Positions 15,015-26,380 of a DNA stretch of 64,000 bases are shown here, piece by piece. The stretch is from contig LR746265.1 in NCBI GenBank assembly GCA_902729315.2, forward strand, positions 5,560,892 through 5,624,891, given 5' to 3'. The notes below the pieces were generated by a model that had not been told where the DNA came from, ran no database searches, and was given only the letters and a program-made list of their open reading frames with translations. The position numbers and the translations under genes are program-made. Position 1 is the stretch's first letter; every line of letters starts with the position of its first letter. The DNA comes from Spirodela intermedia. Taxonomy: Eukaryota > Streptophyta > Magnoliopsida > Alismatales > Araceae.

Positions 15015-15046
<32 letters not shown>
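14979..15046. repeat. Paired (GA)n microsatellites
   Basis: Two GA runs (14979-14999 and 15020-15046) separated by a short CA/GA mixed segment, about 340-400 bp upstream of the EPC-like start codon. Confidence 0.93.
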
Positions 15047-15617
15047 TGAGCAGTAGAGAGGGACCAGGCTAGGGTTTCTATCGGTCCCCTTATCTCTCTA
15101 AAAAAGGAGAGGAACAGGAACGGCCCACGTAACGGGGCTAACCGGTACCGACTTAGGGGAGAGGCGGGTTTTAGAACGAGAGGTTGGTTTACTTTTGACC
15201 CCTAAACAGGTGCAGCACGAGAATAATCCTCACCCGCGGCACAGCAGATGCCACCACCGCGCTTGGCGGGGCTTCCGTGGCCCGCTTTGGAGACCACCAG
15301 CATAATTTGTACCGCCGGAACATATTAGAGCCCACTTATTCCAACAGCCCCAGTAATAACATACTAAAAATCGTGACCGTGTATATAAAATTTGATCATG
15401 ACCGTCGGCTTCCTCGGCTGGGCGGACAGCGATTTGCCCCACCAATGAACCTGCGATAGCGACTGCTTCCGTGGCCCCCGGGACCACCGACATCAATTGA
15501 TTTCAGGCCGGGCCGGGCCGGGCCGCTAAGCACCGTAACGGGCTTCACTGGGCCTATTCCTAAGTTCGGACCCAATATTCGTATTAGAAAAGTAGCGGAG
15601 CAAATCGTTATTTCTAA

Positions 15618-15657
15618 AAATAATGATTTTTAAAAAGACATGGGAAAATCATTATTT
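15618..15657. repeat. AT-rich perfect inverted repeat (13-bp arms, 14-bp loop)
   Basis: Arms AAATAATGATTTT and AAAATCATTATTT are exact reverse complements at 15618-15630 and 15645-15657. It lies in the divergent spacer between the EPC-like and Hip genes. It could form a cruciform or be a remnant of a small inverted-repeat element; function unknown. Confidence 0.85.
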
Positions 15658-15967
15658 AAAAAAAACCAGGATCCAGTCCAAAAAAAATGGCTTTAAAGAA
15701 GATAATTATTTTTTATGCTTTTTTAAACCTACTTTTTTCTTGCTTTTAAATAATAAAAAATATTTATTCCATGTGCCTAATATTATATCTTCCCGAAATT
15801 ACTTCCTCCGAAAAATGTCCTTAAATTCTAGTTGCAGAAGATACGGACTAATGTATAAGAATATTCCTTAGTGGACCACGTGGAAGAGAACACCACGTCA
15901 GCCAGAGGGGGGGTATTGGCAGCAAACGAACAGTACACGTGGAAGGAGTGATGAGTTTGGATATTGT

Positions 15968-16028
15968 AGAAGCTACTAGAAGCGTCTGAGCGATCTCGCC
16001 AGGTCAGCCGCCACCGGGAGATATAAAC
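15968..16028 (+). promoter_or_regulatory. Hip core promoter: heat-shock-element-like motif and TATA box
   Basis: GAA-gc-TAC-ta-GAA at 15969-15981 matches the alternating GAA/TTC module spacing of a heat shock element, with one mismatch in the middle module. The TATA box ATATAAAC begins at 16021, 48 bp upstream of the Hip ATG at 16069. Heat induction would suit an Hsp70 co-chaperone, but this is inference. Confidence 0.5.
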
Positions 16029-16068
16029 AAAGGGAGCTTTACCGGCGCGGTGACGGCGAGTATTCGAA

Positions 16069-19000
16069 ATGGATGCAGCGAAGTTGAAGGAGCTGAAGTT
16101 CTTCGTCCAGCAGTGCAAGGGCAACCCTTCCATCCTTGCCGACCCCTCCATCTCCTTCTTCAGGGAGTATCTGGAGAGGTAGGCGTGCCAGTCACATATT
16201 CTATCACATCTATTCCCATTATCTTCCTCTCTTTTCAGGCATCAACGTGTTCTAAAACCCTAAGCGCTCCCTCTCGGCTTCTCACTCCTTATTTTTTTCC
16301 CGGTTTTTCTGTATCGTCGGGGTGTTCTTCTGTCCGCGGTGGGTTGTTCCAGCCTCGGTTGCAAGCTTCCTGCGACCGCGTACGGGTCCGGCGAGTCCCC
16401 ACACGCTAGTGATGCGGTACTCTCCCCTTTCCATAATATTCGTGATATTGTGCATGTTATAATGTTGATGTGAACGATATTGATTAACAATGATCAGCAT
16501 CGACCATCGCCCAACCAGGGCATGCTAGATTTATGATCTGGTCCGTGAAGAGGCAAAAATTACTTGTTATATATCATTTTGATTAGTGTGCGCATTTTGG
16601 GCGCAACGGTTTACAGTACTAAATATCGTTAAAGAATAATAGTTTCTGATAGGGTTTCCTTCCTTACTGTGAATTGAGAGAAGAAAACTTTGCAAATTTC
16701 AAGTTTCCAACTGGCGGGATACTACAACACTCAGAAATGCCGTGGTCAAGTTCACGCTAATATTTAGGTAGCTTTGGCCCTTTGACCGACTTGGATACGC
16801 CTAAATCACCTATGGACAAGATACGGTTATCACAACAACTTGGAAGACATTTGAACTTTTCTTTTTGGAGTACAGTAAAATCTAGTTTACATCAGTGAAG
16901 AGTGCGTGAACTTTTCTGCATGATATATAGAATTTTATCGGATATATTAAGAGTTTAAATGAAGAAAAGACGCTACGAAATGTTCAGGGAGGACATTTTC
17001 AATGTTTTCAATATCCGCTCTTACATCTAGTGTTTCCCTCACCTAGGAAATCGTAATAAAAATGCTGTAGTTTCCGAGCTTTCATTAATATTCATCGAGG
17101 TCAATGTATTTCATTAATATGCACTGTTAGTTTGACCATTGTCTCAACCGTTGTTATTGTGGGTATCTTTGGATAACTTTTTGAATAGGTTGTTTGAAAT
17201 ATTTAACTATGTAGTTATGTATACTTGATCCAGAAAACTTACAAGGCGAGTGAGAGTGACGAGGACTTGGATGACGGGGATGATGACTACTTCGATGCAA
17301 ATGTTGGCAGCAAAGCTCCCAATCGCACCGAATCGGATGATGATGTAGTGGAGTCGGATATTGAACTCGAAGGGGAAACTGTTGAACCTGACAACGAACC
17401 TCCACAGAAGGTGGCTCCATTGGGTTTTTTTTTTGTCTTAGATTTATATTGCTATCTCTGTCTCTAAAAGTCGCATGTTTTGAAGATGATTGATTTTTAT
17501 CTGTTCTCTTTGCAGATGGGAGATGCATCTATTGAAGTGACTGATGAAAACCGTGATGCCTCCCAACTGGCAAAAGGAAAAGCCATGGAGGCAATTTCAG
17601 AAAGTGTGTCTTCTTCTCTTTCTGTCCTTGGATCCCAAGTTTTGTTCCACTGTTTTTTAAACAGATCGTTATGTCCAGGTAAATTGGATGAGGCCATTGA
17701 GCATCTTACAGAAGCTATATTGCTAAACCCATCCTCAGCAATCATGTACGGCTCCCGAGGTAGTTTCTGATTACACCTATTGGCCTTTTTGTCAATTTTT
17801 GAATACCTATTTGAATGACATAATTCACGATTTCCATGCAGCGTCCGTATTTATCAAGATGAAGAAACCCAATGCAGCTATTCGAGATGCAGATGCTGCC
17901 TTAGAGGTTATTTTCTTGTCTTTGTCGTTTTATACAATGCCGTATTATATTTCTCAAGTGTCTGGCTGTTTTTGGGTCCAGGCTTGGACTTCTGTTCTCC
18001 CGGTTTAAGATGATAGGCAGATTAATATGACCTTAAGCGTGTAATCCATTCCTTATCATATAGGATGGACCATGGAGACTATTTCGTGATTTATTTTTTT
18101 CTTTTATAGGATTAAGGTTTTTCAAGCAACCAAAGTGGTATGCGACCTTATTATCTAGGCAACAGGTGTTACGGCTAATTTGCTAAATATATCGCACCAT
18201 GCAATTAATCATTAAATAAGTGGCAAATACTATGATGTATATGTGAGACCACATAAGATTATAATCACACAGATAAATCCGTATCGAATAATGTGCATAG
18301 AGAATTAATATGATGTTTATACCTTACATAATACTGTTTCTGTTTTGGATATGGGTAATGAGCTTGCCAGATGTAGCACTTGGATCTTTAGATCGGCACT
18401 GCCTCATCAGTATTGTCTTCATGAGTGTGCGAACTCATAGGAGAAAGACTTTGGGTTAAATCTCAATGCAAGGTCTCTTCCTTGAAGCTCAAGTTGTCTG
18501 CAGTTCATATTTTTATTGTACTATTTTCTGCACTGCGTCTTTATTTGATAGAATGATCTATCGTGTATCTGTTTTTTCCATTGAAGTATTTCCAAACATT
18601 ACTTTGGGTATGCTGTGGCAATTATCCAAAGTAAATTGACATTGCTGTTTTCTTTAATGGAGACTGTGGGCTAGATGTTCATATTTTATTCTTCTAGATA
18701 AACCCGGATTCTGCCAAAGGGTACAAATCTCGTGGCATGGCCCTGGCAATGCTTGGAAAATGGGAAGAAGCTGCTAAGGATCTGCATATTGCTTCCAAAT
18801 TGGATTATGATGAAGAGATTGGTGCTGTGCTTAAGAAGGTGCGAGCTTTATTTTCGATAATCACTGTTCAGACCCATGATTAAGTTCTTTCAAGTGTTTT
18901 TGTTATAAGGAAACTTTTGGATGTAGGTTGAACCCAATGCCCATAAGATTGAAGAACATCGTCGGAAGTATGACCGCCTAAGAAAGGAAAGAGAGGATAA

Positions 19001-21365
19001 AAAAGTTGAACGTGAAAGACTACATCGTCGAGCTGAAGCTCAGGTCGGTTTTTTTTTTAGGTGTTTTTTACAAGCCCACTGTATGTTCTTTAACTGGCGT
19101 GTGTTTTTTCACATTCTTACAGGCTGCTTACGAAAAGGCCAAAAAGAAAGAGCAATCATCTTCTTGTGGCCCATCCGGTTGCCCACCAACCGGAGGGTGC
19201 TCAGCCAGTATGCCTGGTGGAATGCCTCATGGTTTCCCTGGTGGTTTCCCAGGTGGTATGCCAGGTGGTATGCCAGGTGGTATGCCAGGTGGTATGCCAG
19301 GTGGCATGCCACAGGGAGCTTTCCCGGGTAGTATGCCAGGGGGTGTGCCTGGAAATATTGATATGAGCAATATCTTAAATGTATGTTATGCTTTTACTTT
19401 TTCCTGGTTCAGTGTATCTATTAGACTGTTTCTTTCACATTTTCTTCACCTTATATAAGATATATTTTCATACTTTTAAGTTAAAAATGTTTTTATGCTT
19501 TGGTAGTTCTGCAAAATGTCTTGATGGCCTCCACATGTCAGTTTTTTAGGTTCATTAACTCTCTCTTGGTATTGTAATCTTTTTTCCTTAAATAGACCAA
19601 GATTCCGGTGTTCTCATTCTCCATTTCTAATCTTAAAAGTTGTAGCCACATGCCAGTTAGTGCCTTTGATCTTCTGGAACAAGCTAGCTCGAAAAGTATT
19701 TTTAATTAATATACTGTCTTTGCCCTAGAATTTATTTGTTTAAATTTTGTGGCATGAAATTCATTTTCACTTGCTTTTCTCAGGATCCAGAGTTAATGGC
19801 TGCATTTAAAGACCCTGAAGTTATGGCTGCACTTCAAGATGGTATTTACATTTAAGTTCTTGTATTATATGGATTGGCTATTTGCCCCACTTTATGGATA
19901 TTTTTTTTTTTGTTGACAATGCAAGAAAAGAAGTGTACACTCCCGTTGAAAAATAATCATTCCATCTTTTCTATAGAAGAACATGATTTAGATGAGAGCA
20001 TCTCTTCAACAACATATAGCGATTTTACGCATGTTTACTCATACAAGGAAAGAAGATAGTTATCATGCCAGGGCTTTTCTCCTGAAGATGAATACATGAT
20101 TCTGATGAGATCATATCTCTCCTACTATGTTTCACAGTTTGTACCCTTGATTTTCCTTTTCCCGAATCTTACATTTGTTGATGACAAGGTAGGGTTTCCC
20201 AGCATGACAACTGTGTTCTTTACTTGCACAAGTAACGTACATTAAATTGCTTCCTTCTTTAGAGACTAAAATGACGTTTGAGGATAAAAGTCAATAACCT
20301 GGAGGATTTTTTTGTATAAATCAAACACCATTTGAAAAAAAATAATTTATACCATCCATTATGAGATTGGTTTATTCTTCCCCTGATTGTACAGATGAAT
20401 TAATGGAGTTTTTTTTCTAAATATCGACTTTTTTGGATGCTTCATCATATGGTGTCTTTAAATCAATGCGATCGCTCTATTAGATGAACATATTAGAAGC
20501 TTTTATCTTATCACGTACTGGTATTTGGTTCACGAATCGAAAGGCTTCCGTCAAAAGTTTGATCCAAATCAATGTCTTTTTCAAGTAAAGCTGTATTTGA
20601 AAGTTCATATAGAAGAAACAGAAGAGCAACCTATTATTTTAACTCATCCATCTTGCAATGTCAATTCTCATTAAGCCCTTGTAAAGTAATGCCATGTGGA
20701 CTGAACACTGGTGATTGTGTTGTCTTTTCCGAGGAAGGAATAGTGTCATTCAAATGTCATCTTATATGTAGAATTTGCCCTCTTGTGTGGTTGAATTATG
20801 AGCTCCTTTTACCCCCTTCTCTCACTGGGAATTAACATGGAGACTTCTTGCTGAAACTTGTTAGCATTGCATCTGCCACACATGACTGGGAGTTGCTTTC
20901 GAGATCAAAGAATGGGCCTCATAATGACTGGTGGAATTGAGATACTAGGGTTGATGGTTTGATGGTTTGATGGTTTGATGGTTTGATGGTTTGATGGTTT
21001 GATGGTTTGATGGATTATGTGAAGGAGATAACTTGTGATTAACTGATTGTCATCATATTTCTCATGTTCCTGATGCAAGAATAGTTCCTGATTGGCTGTC
21101 ATACCGTATATGGATCAGGGAGAGGACTAATTATTATCTAACGATTCTACTTTTTTGAAGGAACTCTCAACAAGTGGACTCTTTTTAAAAAATTGATTTA
21201 TGATTCGTGCTAGATCACTCTATTGCTTGTTAATGTTACATCTTCATCTATTTCTCCTCCCTTGTAGTGATGAAAAACCCTGCCAACTTTGCGAAGCATC
21301 AAGCAAACCCCAAGGTGGCCCCCATCATCACCAAGATGATGGGCAAATTTGGTGGTGGGAAGTAA
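16069..21365 (+). CDS. HIP1: Hsp70-interacting protein (Hip/FAM10 family) with TPR and GGMP repeats
   Basis: Cytosolic co-chaperone that binds the Hsp70 ATPase domain through TPRs and stabilises its ADP state. Eleven exons, 16069..16178, 16353..16416, 17234..17410, 17516..17603, 17679..17759, 17842..17906, 18698..18838, 18927..19043, 19123..19380, 19784..19841 and 21268..21365, give 418 residues. Order: N-terminal Hip dimerisation segment ([17 protein letters not shown]), acidic linker about 59-115 ([15 protein letters not shown]), three TPRs about 120-230 ([53 protein letters not shown]), charged helix, Gly/Met/Pro-rich region (GGMP repeats) about 310-360, and C-terminal DP/STI1-type domain ([19 protein letters not shown]). 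Exon 2 is small and lies within AT-poor sequence; it was placed by phase and by the SLGCKLP block. Length is near the Arabidopsis homologue. The last intron (1.4 kb) carries an octamer tandem array. Confidence 0.95.
19252..19311 (+). repeat. 12-bp coding tandem repeat (GGMP units)
   Basis: Five head-to-tail copies of GGTGGTATGCCA inside Hip exon 9; the first four are identical and the fifth has one synonymous change. Each unit encodes Gly-Gly-Met-Pro, so copy-number change keeps the frame. Confidence 0.95.
20951..21013. repeat. TTTGATGG octamer tandem array
   Basis: About eight copies of the 8-bp unit TTTGATGG in the last Hip intron, near-perfect apart from the ends. Confidence 0.95.
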
Positions 21366-21733
21366 AGCAAGACGAAGATGTGGAGGCTGTGATTCCTGCA
21401 TTTCGTGCAGTGTTTGTAATGCCTTTCGTGCTTGTCCTCTCTTGATCTCTTCTATGGTTGAGAAAGATGGACCAAATGTTCCATGATGTGGGATTGATGC
21501 ATCTGAATTCTCTCGATGACGTTTTTACATGCATACTTGACACAGTTTCTGATATCTAATAGAATTTTGTTTTTAAGATTTTTGGGACTAAAATTTACAA
21601 TATTTCAGCCCACTTAGCTTAGTTCAATCTCCTAAGATTGGATCCTTAGGTACTACTAGTTCCTATTGATACAATCATTGAGCACGAAAGCTTCAATTTG
21701 ACTCAAAATATTTTTCTTAGATTCTTTATTTTA

Positions 21734-21956
21734 TGTTAGAACTTGGAGTCTGTTGTAGTCACCTTACTACTAGATTCAAGCTCCCAATCAAGGGTTTTTG
21801 TCTTAGTGAGATAAAAAGAGAAAAAAGAGAGAGAAAGATGAAATGAAAAATGTCATTCCCATTCAAAAAGGTGATGAATACAAGGTATTTAAAGGCTATG
21901 TTGTTTGGGTGAGATCTAGATTATATTTAACTTGAACTTTAATATATTATCCAACA
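21734..21956 (-). repeat. 3' LTR of the copia remnant
   Basis: Starts TGTTGG and ends TTCTAACA on the minus strand, right after the polypurine tract. The 21734-21890 part is similar to 26188-26330 at a level that shows a shared origin but many differences, so the element is old. Confidence 0.75.
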
Positions 21957-22212
21957 TTCCTCCTAAAGTTGATGAATTGATGTTTTTCAATCTCAACTTA
22001 AAAGAAACACATTGGAAAATAGATCCACTTAATCCCTCGGTCAATATATCTGTTAATTGATTGTGAGTGGATAAATAAGGTGTACATATGGTATCACTAT
22101 TCAGTCGATCATTGATGAAAAGACAATCTATCTCCACATGCTTGGTGTGACTGTGTTCTATTAGTCTATGTGCGATATTGATGATTGATTTATTGTCGCA
22201 ATATAATATGAT
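21957..22212 (-). pseudogene. Copia RNase H C-terminal fragment
   Basis: On the minus strand an open stretch reads YCDNKSIINIAHRL, then HTKHVEIDCLFI and LTDILTEGLSG, the classic C-terminal RNase H block of plant Ty1-copia polyproteins (CDN...A; TKHIDI; QLADIFTK). The stretch ends just before the polypurine tract and LTR. The upstream half of RNase H and all of reverse transcriptase are absent. Confidence 0.85.
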
Positions 22213-22221
22213 TAATTTTTT

Positions 22222-22490
22222 TCATTTGATCAAATAAATTCATGTCATTCTAGAAGAATTATCAACAAAAGTTACAAATTATTTTACTCCCAAAATATTA
22301 AGATTAATGGCTGGCCTCCACACATCACTAAAATAGAGTATTATTACTTTTACTAATAGATGGAAAAGAGATTCACTTATGATTCCAAAATTCACAAGTC
22401 TCACATTTCAATTTGTTCAAATCATATTTTAAAATAAAGTGAGGGAACATAATATTCATTATTCTGTGACTTGTATGTCTAAGTTGATGA
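22222..22490 (-). pseudogene. Copia GAG-pre-integrase and integrase fragment
   Basis: Minus-strand translation with stops reads FPHFILKYDLNKLKCETCEF (GAG-pre-integrase with a CxxC metal site), then SDVWRPAINLNILGVK and FVTFVDNSSRMT, which correspond to the HSDVWGP...FVTFVDDFSRMTW region of the integrase core including its catalytic Asp positions. It abuts the RNase H fragment directly. Confidence 0.8.
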
Positions 22491-22679
22491 CAATACAATT
22501 CAAATTTATTGATCATAACTAAGACAAAAGTCATATGTCATGATTGTTTATTTAATTTCATGGTGGTCATCCTCTTGGCTGCTCTAAGGTGTCTCATGTG
22601 TAAATCAGTACATCTAATCTTCTTCTTTGTGACTTTATTATACACATTACAAAAATCATTATTGATTATTACTTTACAT

Positions 22680-25190
22680 GTAATGTCATGAACTAATCTT
22701 TTAATTAAAAAAAATATTAATAGATAGTTTATGAATATAGAAAATATTTTTAAATATGCCCACTAGTTTTATTTTTATATTTTTATATCAGTTATAAGTC
22801 TTCATTATTATGACTTAATAATTAACTAATATATATTTTAAGCTTTAATTCATTATAAATAGACTTATATTATATTAAATTATAAAAAAAATGTTTTTTA
22901 GTTAATTAATGTGATTTTTTGGCTAATTATTTAATTTTATGAGAATTTTTATAATCATATTTTTAAGAGAAATAAATAAAATATATATATATAATAAATA
23001 AATAAAAGGGTGGACCTACTGGTCAACCGGGCTTGCAAATAGGTTAGAAATATAGTCAAGTAAAGCCACAAGTAAAGGGCTCGAGCGGCTAAAGACCGGT
23101 AAGAGACACATGTGCATCACTCCTTTCACGTCACTGGTGGGCAACCAAGTGTGAGGCAAAGAGTGGTCGTACACACATGAGAAATGGACACGTTAATTAT
23201 CAAATCTTATATTACTATATATTCATCTCATAATTCAACAAATAATTCATGTGGGACTAAACTAGTAATCATAACTTCCGATAAGATTTTTAATAATTTT
23301 AATATCTAAAATATCCCTTATTTATAAGGAGGATATACCTTATGACATATCTTTATAAGAGTATTCATGTACTTATTTCATACTCTTTCTTATGTAAGCG
23401 GGTGACTAACACAGGTTTGAATTCTATTAAAGTCAAAACTCATATTTTTTATTTGATTAAATCCTGATTTTCTTATAAATTGTTAGTAAATAATTAAGCT
23501 ACTAGAATTGCTCAATTATCAATAAATTTCATTACCATGATTTGTATAATATCATTACTAAAATTGTTAAATGATTATAGATAAAAAGATCGTGAATTTA
23601 TCGAGTAAAAGATCTTCAATTGATAAACGAACAAGTTGTTGTCGAAAAAAAAATGATCTACCAAGAGATGAGTTGTCACTTCTTAAGAGCATACTAGATG
23701 TGATGAAGAAGCTCCTCTTATTGTACAAACTTGAGAATAAAGTACCTTAAGATGCGTCCCACCTCCATCTAACTCACCTCTGTCAGGTATAATCAGTGAA
23801 AATCCACATAGTTACTTTTTTTTCGTTCTATTGGGTGATAGCTACTGAAGATGATTCAACGACTCACTTTATTGATTTCTAAATTTTGTAAGAAAATATA
23901 GAGATTACTTATATCGTTCTTGTCTAATGAGAGAATTTTTGAGGCCATAGACATTGTATGATAGTAATCTTGAATGCTTAAAATTTGACACATCATTGCC
24001 TCAATGTTAGAACTTTATTTTACCATTTTTAATTTTTTTAACTTCCACCATCATTTTTTAGTCTTTGAAAATAGATCCAGCGAATGTCTAAGTCGTCCAT
24101 CTTTAATGAGAGCCCTTGAGGTCGTGAACATCGCACGATAATCATCTCAAATAAATAAAATTATGACGATGACTGTCATAAGGCCGAAACTTTATCTTTC
24201 TTATTTAAAACTTAATTTGTATTTAATTTAATGATATTTCATGTGATTTAAAATTTTGAAAACCTTTTTCATTCAATTATAATTCTTTAGACTTTTATAG
24301 ATCTTAATGCCCAATTAAATAGTTTGTAATTATTTATGTAAGAATAGCTAAGTGAAACTTTATTTTCACTCGATTCACATTCGTTGGGACATTGACATCA
24401 TCTTGACATCCTCACCCTTATTTTATTTTTTTGTAAATTTATAACTATATTTTATATTCATCATTTAGTCTAAAAATTATAAAAAATCATATTCTTTCAA
24501 AAAAATCTAAAATATTACCTGATATTATCTTACATCACTATGATTGACTAAAAATTTCTTAATATTTTTTAAAATTTTTATCAAAATATTATTTATTTAT
24601 TTATTTTGAAATGTTTCTTAAAAAAATAAAATTAATATTTTCTAGTTTTATAAATTTTAAATTTATGTGATATATTATATAATGATTAAGTCACGTCAGC
24701 CAACAATAAAGGATGTATGATAAAAAATAATGTGATGAGTTATGTGGCTCACGTGTCTAGGATCCATGACATTGAAAAAGAGTTACAAGTAACATGAAGT
24801 ATAATAGATTTAGATATTTTACCTAAATGATGAGAAAAAAAATAATGTCACAATTAACTTTGGTTTTTTAATTTTAGCCTTCAGAATCTCCATATCATAT
24901 GAGTTACTTCTATAAAGGAAGGGGCTGCCACCAACACTTACGATGGTTGGCAAGTGATCAAGTGGCCTTGGCCATCTATTGGAGGCCTTCCACATACTTG
25001 ACCACCTATTTACAATCATCTATAGAATTTGTAACACTCTTCATGACTATGTCTTGCCTAATTACAATGTGTTACACAAGTCTTTGTAGTCACCTTTCTT
25101 ACATCCTTGACTTAGTGATAGTGGCTATTCATTTTTATTTTTCTGTTTCATTATGAATACTAAATTGTTAATATTTTGTGGTTTTATCAT
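22680..25190. other. AT-rich insert within the copia remnant, nothing recognised
   Basis: About 2.5 kb with no recognised coding region. A less AT-rich block sits at 22990-23190. Two related copies of a 100-bp block about 179 bp apart lie at 23920-24030 and 24100-24200. It may be a nested element without recognisable coding sequence. Confidence 0.4.
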
Positions 25191-25204
25191 TAAGTTTTTT
25201 CTAC

Positions 25205-25520
25205 TTTCTTCAGTTATGATAATTGTAATAACTAAAAATTCTCAAGACATAATGTTCTTTCTCTCCCTAAGAGTTGAGTTCTAACCTAATCATATTTAAC
25301 ATTAAGATGACATAGAAACTTAAAGATTCTATATTTCTTAACAAAAATATTATCATATACAATTTATGCAATGATAGGTTTGTATCTATCAATTTTGATC
25401 CACAAAGACTCTAATTCATTAACATATTTCCTTATTGATCTATTTTCTTGAGTCACAAACATAACCTTCATTATGACTTTAAATATTTCAACGTCATCTT
25501 CCTTCTTTGATGAAAATTTG
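25205..25520 (-). pseudogene. Copia gag (UBN2-type) fragment
   Basis: Minus-strand translation includes VNELESLWIKIDRYKP and, after a stop, RTQLLGRERTLCLENF, matching the gag motif of plant copia elements (YxxELxxLWxELD ... VRxQILGREPLPSLNE). Several stops interrupt it. Confidence 0.75.
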
Positions 25521-26175
25521 CTTATTTTTTCCTAAAAGTCTTTTGGTATCAAATAAAATAAAAATTGTATTTATTTCTTATGACATTATACTTTATAGTT
25601 GTATTTTTATGGGTGTATCATACTCTTTCCATAACTTGTATTATGGGTCTATTTGTTCACAAATAGATTTATGAGTATGATTTAATTTGTTCATTCTGAT
25701 CAAAACAACTTTTATAAATTTACTCTATTGTAAAACATTTTTTCCATATAATTTAAATTAATTTTAAATATGTTGTAACTTTAAACATAGTTTAGAGGAA
25801 TTGTTGATGAACACACATGAAGATGAGGATGAAATCATAGTAACTACTTCTTACATGATAACTACCTTTCTCTCTTAATAGTAGAATGTTGCACTCTCAC
25901 CTTCTACAAGGAAGTTTGAGCCTTAATAGAAGTATAAAGGGTCAAATAGTCATAACTGATTCCTCCCCATATGGTCTAAAGCTGTTCTTCTTCTCCACAT
26001 ATGAGAAAAGGTGTCACTAGGGTGATGGAAACCAACATAGTAAATAAAAAACTAGAAGATTATTTTTCTCAAAAAATAGAGCTTTAATAAAGAAAGTAAC
26101 TTTAGTAGATCATGATACTTTATCTAATAGAACATTACAAGAGTCAATATAAAGTGGAACAAACACACCTGGTCT

Positions 26176-26380
26176 ACTTTGATACCATGTTAAAACTTGT
26201 AGTCTACCATAGTCACCTTGCTATTAGATTCAATCTCCCCACCATCGTGAAGGCTTTTTTGCCTTCATGAGAGAAAAATAAAAAAGCAAGAGAAAGATGA
26301 AATGAAAAAGGACATCCACATTCAAAGGTGACAAATACAATGTTTATTATGTCAATAATGTTTGTATTCTACTATTTCCT
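26176..26380 (-). repeat. 5' LTR-like block and primer-binding site of the copia remnant
   Basis: The block beginning at 26188 resembles the LTR at 21734. The PBS TGGTATCAAAG follows without spacer at 26187. The outer end is unclear: near 26370 a sequence resembling a polypurine tract and its flank appears instead of a TG terminus, which could mean a second element lies upstream. Confidence 0.55.

Larger units (their letters stand above)
14641..16068. promoter_or_regulatory. Bidirectional upstream region between EPC-like gene and Hip
   Basis: A 1.4 kb divergent spacer. Near the EPC-like gene, two (GA)n tracts occur at 14979-14999 and 15020-15046, read as CT on that gene's strand and so probable 5' UTR pyrimidine tracts. 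GGGCC-type motifs cluster at 15505-15524 (three tandem GGGCC) with a TGGGCC at about 15549. Near Hip, CACGTG cores occur around 15885-15940, a heat-shock-element-like motif at 15968-15982 and a TATA box (ATATAAAC) at 16021. A 13-bp perfect inverted repeat sits at 15618-15630/15645-15657. No coding region was recognised. Confidence 0.6.
21734..26380 (-). mobile_element. Degenerate Ty1-copia LTR retrotransposon (nested/deleted)
   Basis: Read on the minus strand from high to low coordinates: LTR-like block from about 26380 to 26188; primer-binding site TGGTATCAAAG directly adjoining it at 26187-26177, close to the initiator Met-tRNA complement; gag fragment at about 25520-25205; GAG-pre-integrase plus integrase fragment at about 22490-22222; RNase H fragment at about 22212-21957; polypurine tract GGAGGAA at about 21963-21957; and a 223-bp LTR at 21956-21734 with TG...CA ends. 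Several in-frame stops are present. The reverse transcriptase segment that should separate integrase from RNase H is missing, and 2.7 kb of unrecognised AT-rich DNA lies between gag and integrase, suggesting a nested insertion. The element is not autonomous. Confidence 0.8.

Noticed and set aside
19083-19366. Alternative-frame repeats in Hip exon 9 (ARWY and QVVC tracts)
   Set aside because: These are frame shadows of the GGMP-coding 12-bp repeat.
21905-22690. Possible intact retrotransposon protein
   Set aside because: Copia motifs are clear, but stop codons and loss of reverse transcriptase show a dead fragment.
23411-23424. tRNA B-box-like GGTTTGAATTC
   Set aside because: No matching A box, acceptor stem or cloverleaf could be built around it.
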